Shown: in pieces, positions 1-11,350 of the stretch
How positions within the stretch are numbered: the stretch's first letter is position 1
How the letters are laid out: the number at the start of each line of letters is the position of its first letter
Source: Aquarana catesbeiana
Taxonomy: Eukaryota; Chordata; Amphibia; Anura; Ranidae
Direction: 5' to 3'
Assembly (NCBI RefSeq): GCF_042186555.1
Contig: NC_133334.1
Location: 214,210,720-214,274,719, forward strand
Length of the DNA stretch: 64,000 nucleotides
The notes under the pieces: model-generated
Database searches by the model: none
The model's input: the letters and a program-made list of their open reading frames with translations, nothing else
Told to the model about the DNA's origin: nothing
Made by a program: the position numbers and the translations under genes

Positions 1-414
1 AATTCTTAACAATAACACACTTAAATCTGTCCAAACAAGAGTCTAGTAGATATCCCGGGTATGATGAAGTTTGAAACACAAACATAAATTATAATATAAT
101 AAAAATAAATAAATAATTAAAAAAAATAAAAATAAATAGTAATAAAATTCATTTCCACACGATTCACTATCGCTCAATTCTGCAAGTGTTCTAATTTACT
201 ATCGGTGTTTTATAGCTGGTCTAAAGCCATTTTTGACGTAAAGGGACACTTTTTGGTTGCTATGGACAATCTCCAGTTTCCAGGCAGAAAGAACAGTATA
301 TGCAATATAAAACTGCATGCAGGGCATGGGCCAAAGCACTGGGGACAAAAGGGATGTGAAATAATTTCATACAGTACTGTAATCTGTAAGATTACAGTAC
401 TGTATGTGTTATGA
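1..414. other. AT-rich non-coding stretch, no gene seen
   Basis: This stretch contains an A/T-only run (about 80-160) and ends in a small inverted repeat around 370-405 in which 'acagtactgtaat' faces 'attacagtactgt'. No open frame with coding character is present. It may be the edge of a repeat that starts outside the window. Confidence 0.4.
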
Positions 415-684
415 TTTTACACTTTTTTTGAATTTGCCGCCAGGCTCCGCCCCCCCGTCCGTCGCGCCGCTCGCAGGGAACGGAGCCTGGCACGGGGAGG
501 CTTCGGAGGAGGACGGAGCCCGCAGACATAGCGGGGGACATCGCAGGATCCCGGAGACAAGGTAAGTAAGGAGGCACCAGGATCCTGCGATGTAATCCCG
601 AGTGTGGCTCGGGGTTACCGCTAATGGTCCTGAATTTTAACCCCGAGCCACACTCGGGAAAACCACCAGGGAGGTTAACATACA
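415..684. repeat. GC-rich hairpin MITE
   Basis: A GC-rich island in AT-rich DNA. Perfect 22-bp inverted arms lie at 596-617 and 638-659 (TCCCGAGTGTGGCTCGGGG...), and a second inverted pair (GGATCC/CGCAGGATC types) lies at about 541-590. The hairpin, and the 'gggaggttaa' end at about 668-677, fit a non-autonomous DNA transposon. The GT dinucleotide at 561 (AAG|GTAAGTAAG) looks like a splice donor, but it lies inside the repeat and I do not call an exon. Confidence 0.5.
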
Positions 685-699
685 TTTTATTTTATTTTT

Positions 700-1325
700 T
701 TTTAATTGGCATTTAGGCTCCATTCACATATGCTGTGGCCACGGTTCACAGCATGGAGACCGGTGCGTCCCTGTGCGTAGAATCAGGTGCGAATCGGGTC
801 AGAATTTTTACCTAAATTTGCATCTGATTTGGACCAGAAGACACACATTTAAATGCAGACCATGGCCGTCCCAGAGCTGTGTGAACCAGCTCCATTGAGA
901 GCCGGTCACTCTCCTGTCATGCAAATTTCTCCGCATCCATTTTGCATATGTGTGAACCCGGCCTTCTATTTGTAAAAACAGTAGCCCGGAAAGCATTGCA
1001 TTCCCGATCACCGGTACACGGTCTACAGCTCCATTGTCCACACCTGTGTATGGGCTGTCATTGCAGAGCCCCCGCAAAACGGATGGAACGTGTAACCTGT
1101 TTCAAAGGTGAACTTCTCCTTTAACAGAATTCCAGGCTAAACCTAACTAGCATTAACCCCATCACACCTAAGGGCAAAACAAATGTTGTTGCCCAAGCAC
1201 AATTTAGCAGATTTGATGTGTTAGGCTGCTTTCACACTGATACGCTGCAAAAATGCATATGCTCTTTTGCCCCATTATTTACCGCGCTTTCAGTGCTTTT
1301 TTATTTATTTATTTATTTATTTTTT
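700..1325. other. Non-coding, probable degraded MITE
   Basis: Contains 'ggctccattcacatatgctgtg' and, near 940-960, 'catatgtgtgaacccggcc', a weak inverted relation typical of MITEs. The last part (1140-1325) shows nothing recognisable. No coding exon is supported. Confidence 0.3.
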
Positions 1326-2400
1326 AGCAACTTCAATACAGGGTACTTTTATCCCCTTCCTACAAGGCCAATTTTCTGCTTTCAGTGCTGTCACACTGTG
1401 AATGACAATTGCACCTTCATGCAACACTGTACCCAGAATAAGTTTTTTATAATTTTGTTCACACAAATAGATCTTTCTTTTGGCGGTGTTTAATCACCAC
1501 TGGGTTTTTAATTTTTTTGCAAAATAAATTAAATGCTGAAAATTTTGAAAAAAATTAAACAAATTTTTTCTTCGTTTTGTTATAAAATTTTGCAAATAAA
1601 TAATTGTTCTTCATAAATTTAGCCCAAAATGTATTCTGCTACATTTCTTTGGTGAAAATAACCCAAACTGTTGTATATTATTTAGCAGGAAAGTTATAGA
1701 GTCCATGAACTACGGTAGAGATCTGAAAATTGATCAATCCATGTACTGACAGCCAATCTAATTTCTTGAGGTCCTAAAATGTCAGGACAGTACACAAGTC
1801 CCCCAAATGACCCCTTTTTGGAAAGTATACAGTCCAAGGTATTTAGTAAGAGGCATGGTGTTTTTGTTTTTTTTTTTTTTTGTTTTGTTTTTTTTTTTTT
1901 TTTTTGTTTTTTAAGTTGTAACTTTTTGTCATAATTTTTTGGAAAATTAAAAAATCTTTTACATACTGTCAGCAGTAGAACGTTATTATATAACTGATGA
2001 TCGGGTGACACTGGTGACATTGTGTGCTTATAGCAGTGAATTACATTGCTATAAGCAAGCATTTTACTGAATGAAATGGAATCATTCTGTCTGATTCGTT
2101 GTGATTTAGCTGTGATTCGTCAAAGCTAATTACATGGTACAGATGGGCTGGGATTAGCTCTGTCTGTACCATGTGATCAAATTGACCAATCCCCAAGAGT
2201 CGCAATATATATAAATTGTGCAATATAATGAATAAAGTCCACATGAAATGGTGAAAACATATTAAAGCAATCTTCTTTAAATTCTCATTGAGAGCTCCAG
2301 CACCCCAAGTGAGAGACTCCTTATGTGAATACCACCACCTCTGATAATAAGGGTGCATTGTGTACAACTGTCATGTGACCTGCTGTAAATGGTCACGGCG
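1326..2400 (+). repeat. Degraded piggyBac-like non-autonomous element
   Basis: Shares the signature blocks of a family seen about ten times in this window: a 'cccttcct...ccaatttt' block, then 'tgaatgacaattgc', 'cacaaatagatctttcttttggcggt' in pieces, and a downstream 'gtgtgcttatagcag' hairpin at 2020-2065. The TTAA ends are lost. Assignment to the family rests on block order only. Confidence 0.45.
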
Positions 2401-2481
2401 GTCACTTGGTACCTTCCTGACCGGATGTAGTATGATGTCCACTCAGGATGAGAAAGCCAGCCATTAAGCTGTTATGGCCAG

Positions 2482-2903
2482 TTAACCACTTGCTTACTGG
2501 GCACTTAAACCCCTTCCTGCCCAGACCAATTTTCAGATTTCAGCGCTGTCACACTTTGAATGACAATTGCGCAGTCATGCAATGCTGTACCCAAATTACA
2601 TTTTTCTCATTTGTTTGCACACAAATAGAGGTTTCTTTTCTTGGTATTGAATCACTGCTGGGTTTTTTATTTTTTGCTAAAAATACGAAAAAATACTGGA
2701 AATTTGGAATTTTTTTTTTTTCCTCTCCTTTTTATTGATGTGCGCTGATTAGGCTGCACCCATGGGCACTGGTGGATGACACTGATGGGCACTGGTAGGT
2801 GACGCTGATGGGCAGCACTGATAAGGTTTATGGCTGCCCTCCCGGCAATTAAGGCCCACGCTGTAGCCGTCTTTCGGCTCTAGCACAGGCAGGAAGAAGT
2901 TAA
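2482..2903 (+). repeat. Short piggyBac-like MITE, TTAA-flanked
   Basis: Starts TTAACCACTTGC and ends GAAGAAGTTAA, so both ends keep the TTAA target typical of piggyBac elements. The interior carries the family blocks 'tgaatgacaattgcgcagtcatgcaa' (in pieces) and 'cacaaatagagg'. It is much shorter than the roughly 1.2-kb copies at 3486 and 49401, so it is an internal-deletion derivative. Confidence 0.6.
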
Positions 2904-3485
2904 AGTACATGTGACTCCGCAAACCGCACCAAAAATGCATCGCGTGTGCATTTTTTGCCACGTTTCCATTGCTTTTAATGGGAAGGTGCGTTTTTGGTGT
3001 GTGTGTGTGTTTGTGTTTTTTTTTAACTCTCCAAAAATGCAAGCAGGATTTTATTCGCTGCAATGGAAGCGCACTGCCCCAGTGTAAACACATTCATTGA
3101 TTTTAAAGGGAAGCAATTTTCTTGAGCTTTTCAGGCGCTTTTTTATTTTTCTGTACATATCATTAAAACTACTAATAGATATCTCCTGATTTTTGTTTTG
3201 TTTTTTATTATTATAATAGGAAAACTGGCCCATAATAGTAAAAGGGGAAACTTTTTTTTTTTTAATTTTAGCTGTATATTTCTTGCTACTTCCATAATCT
3301 ACCACCAAATAACAATGCAAAATAAATTCTCCAACTCTGGATGATCGCTGCGATACCACATGTGTATGTTTTGGCTTTTGTATGTACCCGTAGTACAGCC
3401 CAAAATCAATAGTGCACGTATTATTTTTTTTATATATTCTACGAAAAACACGCTGACGCTAACTGATACAAATTTAAAATGTGCC

Positions 3486-4662
3486 TTAACCACTTGCCGA
3501 CCAGCCGCCGTACTTGTACTGCGGCAGGTTGGCTCTCCTGTCCGAACTGATGTACCTGTACTTCGATCCGTGCATGAAAGATTGCGGGACCCGTGGGTCT
3601 GGCAGACTCTCTATGGCCGCCAACGATCGCTATATACAGAGGCAGAACGGGGATCTGCCATTGTAAACAAGGTGGATCCCAGTTTTGACAGGGGACATCT
3701 CAGAGATTTGCTGTTCCCAGTATTCGGGAACAGCTATCTCTGTCATGTCCCAGGCAGCCCATCCCCCTACAGTTGAGGGAGCACATTAAAAAAACATTAA
3801 AGTTAGCCCAATTTTTTTGCATAATGTGAAAGATGAAGTTACGCCGAGTAAATAGATACCTAACAACATGTCACGCTTCAAAATTGCACGCCAAACTTCG
3901 GTACTTAAAAATCCCCATAGGCGACGCTTTAACATTTTTTTACTGGTTACATGTTTTGAGTTACAGAGGAGGTCTAGGGCTAGAATTATTGCTCTCGCTC
4001 TAACGTTGCGGGCAGGACTTGCGTATGCGTTTGCTTTTGCGTGTGAGCACACGGGGACAGGGGCGCTTTACTTTTTTTCTTTTTTTTTTTTCACACTTAA
4101 AAAATATAAATTTTGATTGCTTTTATTCCTATTACAAGGAATGTAAACATCCCTTGTAATAGGAATATGGCATGATCGGTCCTCTTACCTCTAGGCTGGG
4201 AAGCCTTAAATAAAAAAATAAAGAAAAACGAACAATATCGGCTTCCCAACCGAGGCGGCGCCTCCGAATGATCATAGATGCTCTGGCAACCATCTGTTCC
4301 GCCGGAAATCTCTATGGTAAACATCCGGGGCCGGCGGATCCGTTCCCCGACTCACCGATGGAAGCAGTGAGTCTGTAGAAGCATCGTATGTCCCGTTCCA
4401 AAACCCCGCTCCCCCCCACCCCCACCCCCCCCCCATGGTTCTACCGACTCACCGCTTCCATCGGTGAGTCAAAGAACGGATCCGCCGGCCCCGGATGTTT
4501 ACCAAGCAGTGGAACAGCCGTGATGATCATTTTTATTGTGTAGGGAATCGCCGGCTGAAAAAGATGATATCTGAAAGATGCCTGTAGCTGCAGGCTTCAT
4601 TTAGATATACCCGCACAAAGTTAAGGGCATCATATGACCTACCTTGGGCTGGAAGTGGTTAA
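3486..4662 (+). repeat. Full-length piggyBac-like non-autonomous element
   Basis: Begins TTAACCACTTGCCG and ends GGAAGTGGTTAA: a TTAA target duplication plus a short CCACTT/AAGTGG terminal inverted repeat. Inside are a 'cctattacaagg...ccttgtaatagg' hairpin (about 4127-4165) and a larger stem pairing about 4240-4375 with 4440-4505. No transposase is encoded. The same terminus occurs on the piggyBac transposase relic that ends at 40755, a plausible source of mobilisation. Confidence 0.65.
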
Positions 4663-5225
4663 GGGGGCAAATCCTTCCGGGGCTGAAGTGTTTAAAAAAA
4701 AAAAAAAAAAAGTAAATCCTGCCCAAAATATACTGACCATGACCCAAATATTTACCCTGGCACTGACCTTAGGAGAGCATCTGTCTGCTTATTAGGAACA
4801 TTAGCACTTTTTGTGAAAACCTTTGTGAAAAGTTTTAGGTTCTGTTCACATTTGGGCGTAGCAGAAACCTGAGCTGTAAAGTTGATTTCTGTCCACATTT
4901 TTGCAAATGTGATAAAACTCTTTATTTTTTAATGGCACTCCAAACATGGGTAGCAGTCACGTGTTGTGCAATGGCATCTTCTGTGCGAAAGACGCACGAT
5001 GCAAAAGGTGCTTGGCTCATGTCCAAAATTTGGTACATGAGCTGCTTTTAGCACGTTTTTGAAGCAAAGGATGGCCCTTTCAAATAAATGGTGCTGCTCC
5101 AAACACACTCGAAAAAAAGCACCATCAGGTGCTGACTATGGAGCCAAGTGGACACAGGTGAGCTGGGCTCTGAGCTCCTTGCAGACTGAGTAGCCCTGCC
5201 AGCATTCAGTGAAGCATCCAGGGGT
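4663..5225. other. Non-coding, no recognisable feature
   Basis: Contains a poly-A run (4693-4711) and generic A/T-rich sequence. I see no exon, RNA gene or clear repeat end here. Confidence 0.4.
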
Positions 5226-5233
5226 GGTAATCC

Positions 5234-5758
5234 ATGTCTGTGCAGCGAAGGTCAAAGAAAACTGCCAGTGATCCATCCCAGCAGGATTTGCGGGGATACC
5301 TTGCCCTACTACCTGTCGGAAAGTTCCCGCTGTACCAAATACCGGCTCTCTGGCACCGACTAAGACCGCCACTAAGAAGAAGCAGGAAGTGTCTACGCCA
5401 AAAAACCCTGCAGCTTTGGACCGTTCTGGGCAGTAATCTCTCCCCACAACTGCCTCTGCAAGGCCACCTGTATCAAGTGGCGCCGGCTGAGCCTCTGCAT
5501 ATAGACTCTGCTCCAGTAATTTCAACTCAGGGGCTTCAATCCATGATAAGAGCCCTCCCTGCTAAAGCTGATCTGAATACCTGGGCAGCACAGATTAAGG
5601 AGGCTTTTAGGCTGGAAGTGGACACTATCAAACAGCAGGTATCAGGCATGTCAACTACAGCAGAGCAACTACCTGCCACTTTAATGCAACTATGCACTCG
5701 GTTAGATGTGCTAGAGAAAATGCAGGTCCAGCAGCGTCAAGCCCTTGTATCTGATTGA
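5234..5758 (+). pseudogene. LINE ORF1-like fragment (L1/Tx1 type)
   Basis: An open frame of 174 codons. The N-terminal half has no recognisable domain. The C-terminal half (about residues 112-174) is a heptad-like coiled coil (LNTWAAQIKEAFRLEVDTI..., then TAEQLPATLMQLCTRLDVLE), as in ORF1 coiled-coil regions of frog L1/Tx1 LINEs. The frame stops at 5756-5758 before any RNA-binding domain, and no endonuclease or reverse transcriptase follows, so this is a truncated fragment. A gag-like region of another retroelement is the alternative. Confidence 0.4.
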
Positions 5759-5759
5759 G

Positions 5760-6600
5760 AATGCAAGATGTGGAAAACTGCTCTAAGAGAAAAAAAAGCA
5801 CAATGCAGTAGTGTCACTCAGGTGTGATTGGGGACTTCGGTCATTTTTAAATCTTCTTATGACATTATGGCTATATTTTATGAAAATTCATACATTACAA
5901 TCCTTATTTAACTGTTTGTGAAAGTATAACCCATTTCTTATGCCAAAATAAAGACAGCCATTAACTAGATCCTGCCAGTAACCTAGGGTGACAAGTTTGC
6001 TCACTGTACTGTGTTTGGGGGAGCAGCATTGTTATCCTATCACAGAACTGCAGAACACTTTCCCTATTTGGGACAACGTTTGGATTTGCTTATATCTCTG
6101 CATCCAAACATTACTTTGACATGGTTTTCATTAACGGCAATCCCTGCTTTTGAATTTTTTATTTATTTTTTTTCCCACTGTAGACTCTCTGAATGAAGGA
6201 TTATTTCATTCACTTAGGGGAGGTAAAGGATTTTTTTTTTTAACTGAAGCTTGTCTGTCACATAGTAACTGGATTTGGAACCAGTCTTATTACATAGGAG
6301 CCTTTTATATGTAGTTTAGATATCTCCTGTTTATACCTGAGGCTTTTTAATGAATATACACACCCCTATCCTATTTGCTTTCATCTTAAAAAGGGTTTAC
6401 TTGCATGTTGATTTTTGTACTACTCTACGATCCCCACAGATACAGAATGGCAGTCTGCCAGGCATGGACATTGTGACCTAGTGTTTCTGCTAATCAGGAA
6501 CAAGGATCAGTGTCCATGCAGTGAGCCCATTCTCTCCCCCCCCCCCCCCCCCCCCCCCGTAGGAAAGCACAATTGGGGAATACACTTAAAACTTTGATTG
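5760..6600. other. Non-coding; poly-C tract
   Basis: Mostly featureless A/T-rich sequence with a 23-nt C run at 6536-6558. No exon or intact element is visible. Confidence 0.4.
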
Positions 6601-6611
6601 CCCCTGATTGA

Positions 6612-7010
6612 TGTTAACCCCTTCCCTGCCAGTGTCATTTATATAGTATCGGTGCATATTTTTAGCACTGATCACTGTAATAATGTCACTGGTTCACAAA
6701 AAAAGTGTCAGCTATCTGTCCCCCCACAATGTCGCAATTCTGCTAAGAATCACTGATCACTGCCATTACTAGTAAAATAAATAAAAATGTCATAATTATA
6801 TCCCCTATTTCATAGATGATATAACTTTTGCATAAACCAATCAATATATGCTTTATTGTGATTTTACTAAAAATATGTAGCAGAATACATATTGGACTAA
6901 ACTGATGAAGAAATTTTAGATCTATTTTATTTGGGTACAGCGTCGCGCGACAGCACAATTGTCAGTTTAAGTAACGCAGTGCCGTATCGCAAAAATGTCC
7001 TGGGGCAGTT
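6612..7010 (-). repeat. piggyBac-like family fragment, minus orientation
   Basis: Carries 'ttaaccccttccctgccagtgtcat' (in pieces), 'actgatcactg' and 'ttttgcataaaccaatcaatatat', blocks that appear in opposite order and orientation in the + copies (for example 'ggtttgtgcaaaagttat' at about 19827). Both ends are degraded. Confidence 0.4.
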
Positions 7011-7438
7011 TCTGAACGTCTTTGTATCACTTCCGGTCAGAACCGTGGCTCGTGGATTATCCTGGCTTCCTTTTGTTTTTTGTTACTTTCTTTTAACATA
7101 CAGTGTAATGTGATTATATCTCCACTGATTTGACTTAATAAAACTTTTTACAATGGTATTACACGTTAGGAGCTTTCTTCTTCTACATATGTGGGAGGCA
7201 TGAAGGATTATATATAGGAATAAAGCAAACCGTGGATATCAGAGTGCTGCACAGTGGCAGTTACTGTAAATGCGCAATAACGCTGTGTGGGGTGAGGATT
7301 TCCGGTGAGTGCATTTCCTATAGGGGCATTGTAAAGAGCACCAGCACAAAAGACTGACGAGTCACTTTTTGAAGAGCACCTGTCACTTTTTGGGAAATTT
7401 TAATTTTTTTATGAAAAAATGTTCATGTATTGAAGGAC

Positions 7439-7640
<202 letters not shown>

Positions 7641-7691
7641 ATAAAATTTTATAAAACCTGTTGTTTTTTTTGTTTTTTTGTTTTTTTTATA

Positions 7692-8370
7692 CCTACATCC
7701 CTCTCAACTACACATAGATCTTTGCACTCTCCTGTTATCTTCGCCCTCATCCAGCTCTGCAGCTCTCACGGGCCCTCCTATGACTTGGCTCCCCTCTCTT
7801 GCTGGCAAACTCTCACGAGAGCTAAACCCCTTTCACACTGGGGCGCTTTGCAGGCGCTGCAGCGCTAAAAATATCGCTTGCAAAGCGCCCTGAAAGAGCC
7901 GCTCCTGTCTCTTCAGTGTGAAAGCCCGAGGGCATTCACACTGGAGCAGTGCGCTGGCAGGACGGTAAAAAAAGTCCTGCTAGCAGCATCTTTGGAGCGG
8001 TGAAGGAGCGGTGTGTATACCTCTCCTCCATCGCTCCTGCCCATTGAAATCAATAGGGGAGCGCGGCTATACCGCTGGCATCAGCGATTTGCGGGTGGTT
8101 TTAACCCTTTTTTGGCCGCTAGTGGGGGTTAAAAGCGCCCCACTAGCGGCCGAATACCTCTGACGGTAAAGCGCCGCTAAAAATAGCGCCGCTGCTGCCC
8201 CCCGCCTCAGTGTGAAAGGGGCCTTAGAAAGAGAACTGTGCATGATGTCATTATCCTAGGCAAATTACCAGACAAGAAAGAGGAAGTGGACTGTATAAGC
8301 TATTTACTGGCAGAAAAAAAAAAAATGTTTTACTATCCAAAGAAAAAAAAGGCCAGCGAGCCGCTTTAAA
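7692..8370. repeat. MITE (14.5-kb family) interrupted by a younger MITE
   Basis: The outer parts match the element at 14488-14962: 'ccagctctgcagctctca' and 'ggccctcctatg' on the left; 'gagctgtgcatgatgt'-like, 'tatttactggcagaaaaaaa' and 'gttttactatccaaag' on the right, ending 'ccgctttaaa'. The two halves are separated by the insertion at 7823-8226. The comparison shows the order of insertion. Confidence 0.6.
7823..8226. mobile_element. Non-autonomous DNA transposon with CCCCTTTCACACTG ends
   Basis: Terminal inverted repeats 'taaacccctttcacactg' and 'cagtgtgaaaggggcctta' bound a GC-rich interior made of repeated 'gcgct' words. Related elements lie at 9925, 17609 and 22770. The ends suggest a hAT-type MITE, but I could not define an 8-bp target duplication. 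Confidence 0.6.
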
Positions 8371-9924
8371 GACTGTACCCACCAGAAAGCTGATGGGCAC
8401 GGTGCAAGCAAACAATGGAGTATACCCAATCGCCAATATATAGAAGAAGAGATAAAACGGTGTGAATATACAGCACCTTGTGAATTTAATAAATATCACA
8501 CTTGTAGCAAAAATGTGTACATTCGTTTTTGATATGTGAAGACCCTTCCTTGAATATGCCACGTCTAAGATCTCTGGTGATAAGCAGAAACTGCAAACTG
8601 GAAACCAATATCACCTGAATCAACTAACACCATGTTGGTCCATTTAGCATGAATCGAAACCATGCACAGGGAAGACTGTGACATTTCACTGATCATTTCA
8701 AATAAGTAATACCTAAAGGAAAAAATGAAAACTAGGTGTCAAACATAGAATAACAGATCATAAAAAAAAAAAAAAATCCAGGTCCATGTTAAGACCCGTT
8801 AGAAACATAGTATTTAAAGCTCCACCCTTCATAGATTTTCTTTGTCATTGGACAAACGTACAAAATCAGCAGGGGATCAAATGCTTCCCCCCCCCCCCTC
8901 ATTTTAGTGCAAGTGCCTGCCTGATTCCATACAAATTGAAATTGTTTAGGTTTGACCTCACATATGGTTTTGGTAATTCTAAAGGAAAATTGTATGGGTC
9001 AACCTAAGTGTAGTTAGTGGCTGTTTGTGTTATGCTACGAACTTGCTGTACAAAGCCCTCCTGCATGGAAAGTTTTTGCAGCCCTGCTAAATAAAAGTGC
9101 AAGACAACCCTACTTGGACTGTTTTTTTTTTTTGGGGGGGCCCCCTGTTTAATGCACGCTTTATTGCTGCCAATACCAGTTGAGCGTGCCCCCCCCCCCC
9201 CCGACAATATATCTCCAAATATACAGTACATGGAGAAGTGGCATTATTTTTTTTTTTAGCTTTGTCTGCACCACAAATGCGCCTTGATAGCCCACAGCTG
9301 TGCTTTACAAAAAACACTGCTTTGTATGGGCTGCTGGATTGGAATGACATCATTGTTCTTAGAAGAAAAAGAGATTAAGCATTTTTACGAAATGCCACAC
9401 AATGACTACTGAAGAAATTGTGTGCCTTCAGCCATAGAGAGCTAGTTGTGATTCATGTACACTGTTAAATTATTATAATACTGCATTCTTATTTTTGAGA
9501 GATTTTTTTTAGTCCGTAAAAATCAATTGAGGCTTACAGATTTCCGACTACAGCATTTTAGTAATTTTAATCTCCTAAAATAAAATGTGAAAAACTGTAA
9601 AGGTTGAGAAGCAATGAGCAATATAGGCAGTCCCCATCTTCCACCCTTTCCCGTCTTAAAGCGGTATTAAACCCAAAACAAAAATGTTATATATTGCAGC
9701 TTACCAATCCTTAGCTGTAGTGACTGTATTCATTTTATTTTTAAGCCCTTTCTCTGTTTTTCACCTGGTGATCTGGCCAGTAACACACCTACTGTGTTGG
9801 AGTATCCCAAATCTGAAAGGAGAAAAAGCGGCACCTTTTTAGACAGCAGCATTATCAGTCTGGGGGAGGGGAGTGCTGAAGGACTAGCATATTTTAAATA
9901 CACAAAGTGAAGCTGAACTCCAGG
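8371..9924. other. Intergenic/intronic DNA without recognisable feature
   Basis: Contains homopolymer tracts (C run near 8887, T/G run near 9121-9140, C run near 9189-9202) and the phrase 'ttaaagcggtattaaacccaaaac' near 9657 in pieces, typical of frog repeats. No supported exon. Confidence 0.35.
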
Positions 9925-10273
9925 TAAGGCCCCTTTCACACGGGGCTGTCCGTTTTCACTGCTCAGCGGGGATCGCTCCGTTGATCCCTGCTGAGCCAGC
10001 GGATGACAAGTCCGTCTCCACACTCTCTGCAGGGATGGACCTGTCAGAGAGTCCGCTCTCCCCTATGGGGGGATTGGATGATTACGGACCACCTGTCCAT
10101 TTTTTATCCGATCCGCCAGAGGGATGGAAAATAGGACATCCATCTGTCTGGATTTTTCGGATCGGGCGAATCGGATGTTAGCGGACATGTAACTGCTGAC
10201 ATCCGACACTCGATACAGCTCTGAAAAAACTGACAGTCGGATCTGAACGGTCCGCATGTGTGAAAGGGGCCTA
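9925..10273. mobile_element. Non-autonomous DNA transposon with CCCCTTTCACAC ends
   Basis: Left end 'taaggcccctttcacacg', right end 'tgtgtgaaaggggccta'. The interior is rich in 'tccgtt', 'cggatc' and 'ggatcgg' palindromic words. Same end type as 7823-8226 with an unrelated interior, as usual for MITE families sharing one transposase. Confidence 0.6.
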
Positions 10274-10454
10274 ATACTTTATAAGCCGGTACAGCCAACA
10301 GTTTTTTTTTGTTTTTTTTTTTGGGATAAAGGTTTTACATAAATAAAAACTGATCATTTTATGCACCCCTGCAAGTGTTAAATGATCTGCGTCATGCCTG
10401 TAACTGCAAGAAAGCCTTTTTTTTAATTTATTTTTATTTTTTCTCAAAAAACAG

Positions 10455-10525
10455 ACTTGCTAGTCAGATGATGATAGAAGAGAGCCTAAGAAGGAAACAA
10501 ATGCAACCATCACATCTAAGAACTG
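10455..10525 (+). other. Candidate exon upstream of C11orf24 (unproven)
   Basis: A 71-bp segment lies between a good acceptor (T-rich tract then AAACAG at 10449-10454) and a good donor (CTG|GTAAGC at 10526). It is not part of any repeat I recognise. Read in frame it gives LASQMMIEESLRRKQMQPSH, which looks protein-like, but I do not recognise the protein. If spliced to the acceptor at 13909 the frame meets a stop after five codons. It could therefore be a 5' non-coding exon of C11orf24, an alternative exon, or chance. Confidence 0.28.
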
Positions 10526-10601
10526 GTAAGCTTCTGTATAATAAATGCTTAATTTTGGGTTTAATACTGTTTTAACTGTGATTTACATCCACTCTACATA
10601 A

Positions 10602-11097
10602 TAAAGTGGTTACAAAGGCAGAAGGTTTTTTTTATCCTAATGCATTCTATGCATTAAGATGAAAAGCCTTCTGTGTGCAACAGCCTCCCCAGCACCCCTT
10701 AATACTTGAGCCCCATCTCTATCCAGCGACGTCCACGAGTGCCTTAGCCGTCTGGGACTGTCCCTCCTGATTGGCTGAAACAGCAGTGGCGCCATTGGCT
10801 CCAACTGCTGTCAATCAAAGTCAGTTAGCCAGTCAGGAGAGAGGAGGGGTGGGGCCAAACTGGGGCTCCATGTCTGAATGGACACGGGGAGCTGTGACTC
10901 GGCTCAGGTGCCCCCATAGCAAGCTGCATGCTGTGGGAGCACTCAACAATAGGGAGGTCCAGGAGAGTCGAAGAGGGACTCGAGAAGAGGAAGATCTGGG
11001 CTGCCCTGTACAAAACTGCTTCACAGAGCAGGTAAGTATAACATGTTTAACATGTTTATTATTTTTATAGAAAAAACATACTTTACAATCACTTTAA
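10602..11097. repeat. MITE with TAAAGTGGTTRYAAAGG ends
   Basis: Left end 'taaagtggttacaaaggcag', right end 'tttacaatcacttta'. The phrase 'gagcaggtaagtataacatg' at about 11027-11046 recurs at 21042-21061, which shows the splice-donor-like GTAAGT belongs to the repeat. Related copies lie at 17963, 20646 and 50618. Confidence 0.6.
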
Positions 11098-11224
11098 GGC
11101 TGCCTGAAGACATCAAAGAAGCAGAGGTGCATGATAGGATCATCACACAATGTCTGGGCCAGCTTCTCCTTTAACCGAGTATCCAGTCCTTTAAAACCAT
11201 AGCAATCACGCAAAGTTTTCTATC

Positions 11225-11227
<3 letters not shown>

Positions 11228-11267
<40 letters not shown>
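11228..11267. repeat. (AT)n microsatellite
   Basis: Uninterrupted AT dinucleotides. Confidence 0.95.
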
Positions 11268-11272
<5 letters not shown>

Positions 11273-11350
11273 TGACAAGTCAGTAGAAGCATTATAGGAT
11301 GCAACTGAAAATGTGAGTTCAATATAATTATTATATTTTATGATAATATA

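Noticed and set aside
561..570. Strong splice donor GTAAGTAAG after a GC-rich island, possible first exon of C11orf24
   Set aside because: The island is part of a hairpin repeat with 22-bp perfect arms, so a dispersed repeat is the simpler reading.
11027..11046. Donor-like GAGCAG|GTAAGTATAACATG as a C11orf24 first exon
   Set aside because: The same 20 bases occur at 21042-21061 within another copy of the same MITE.
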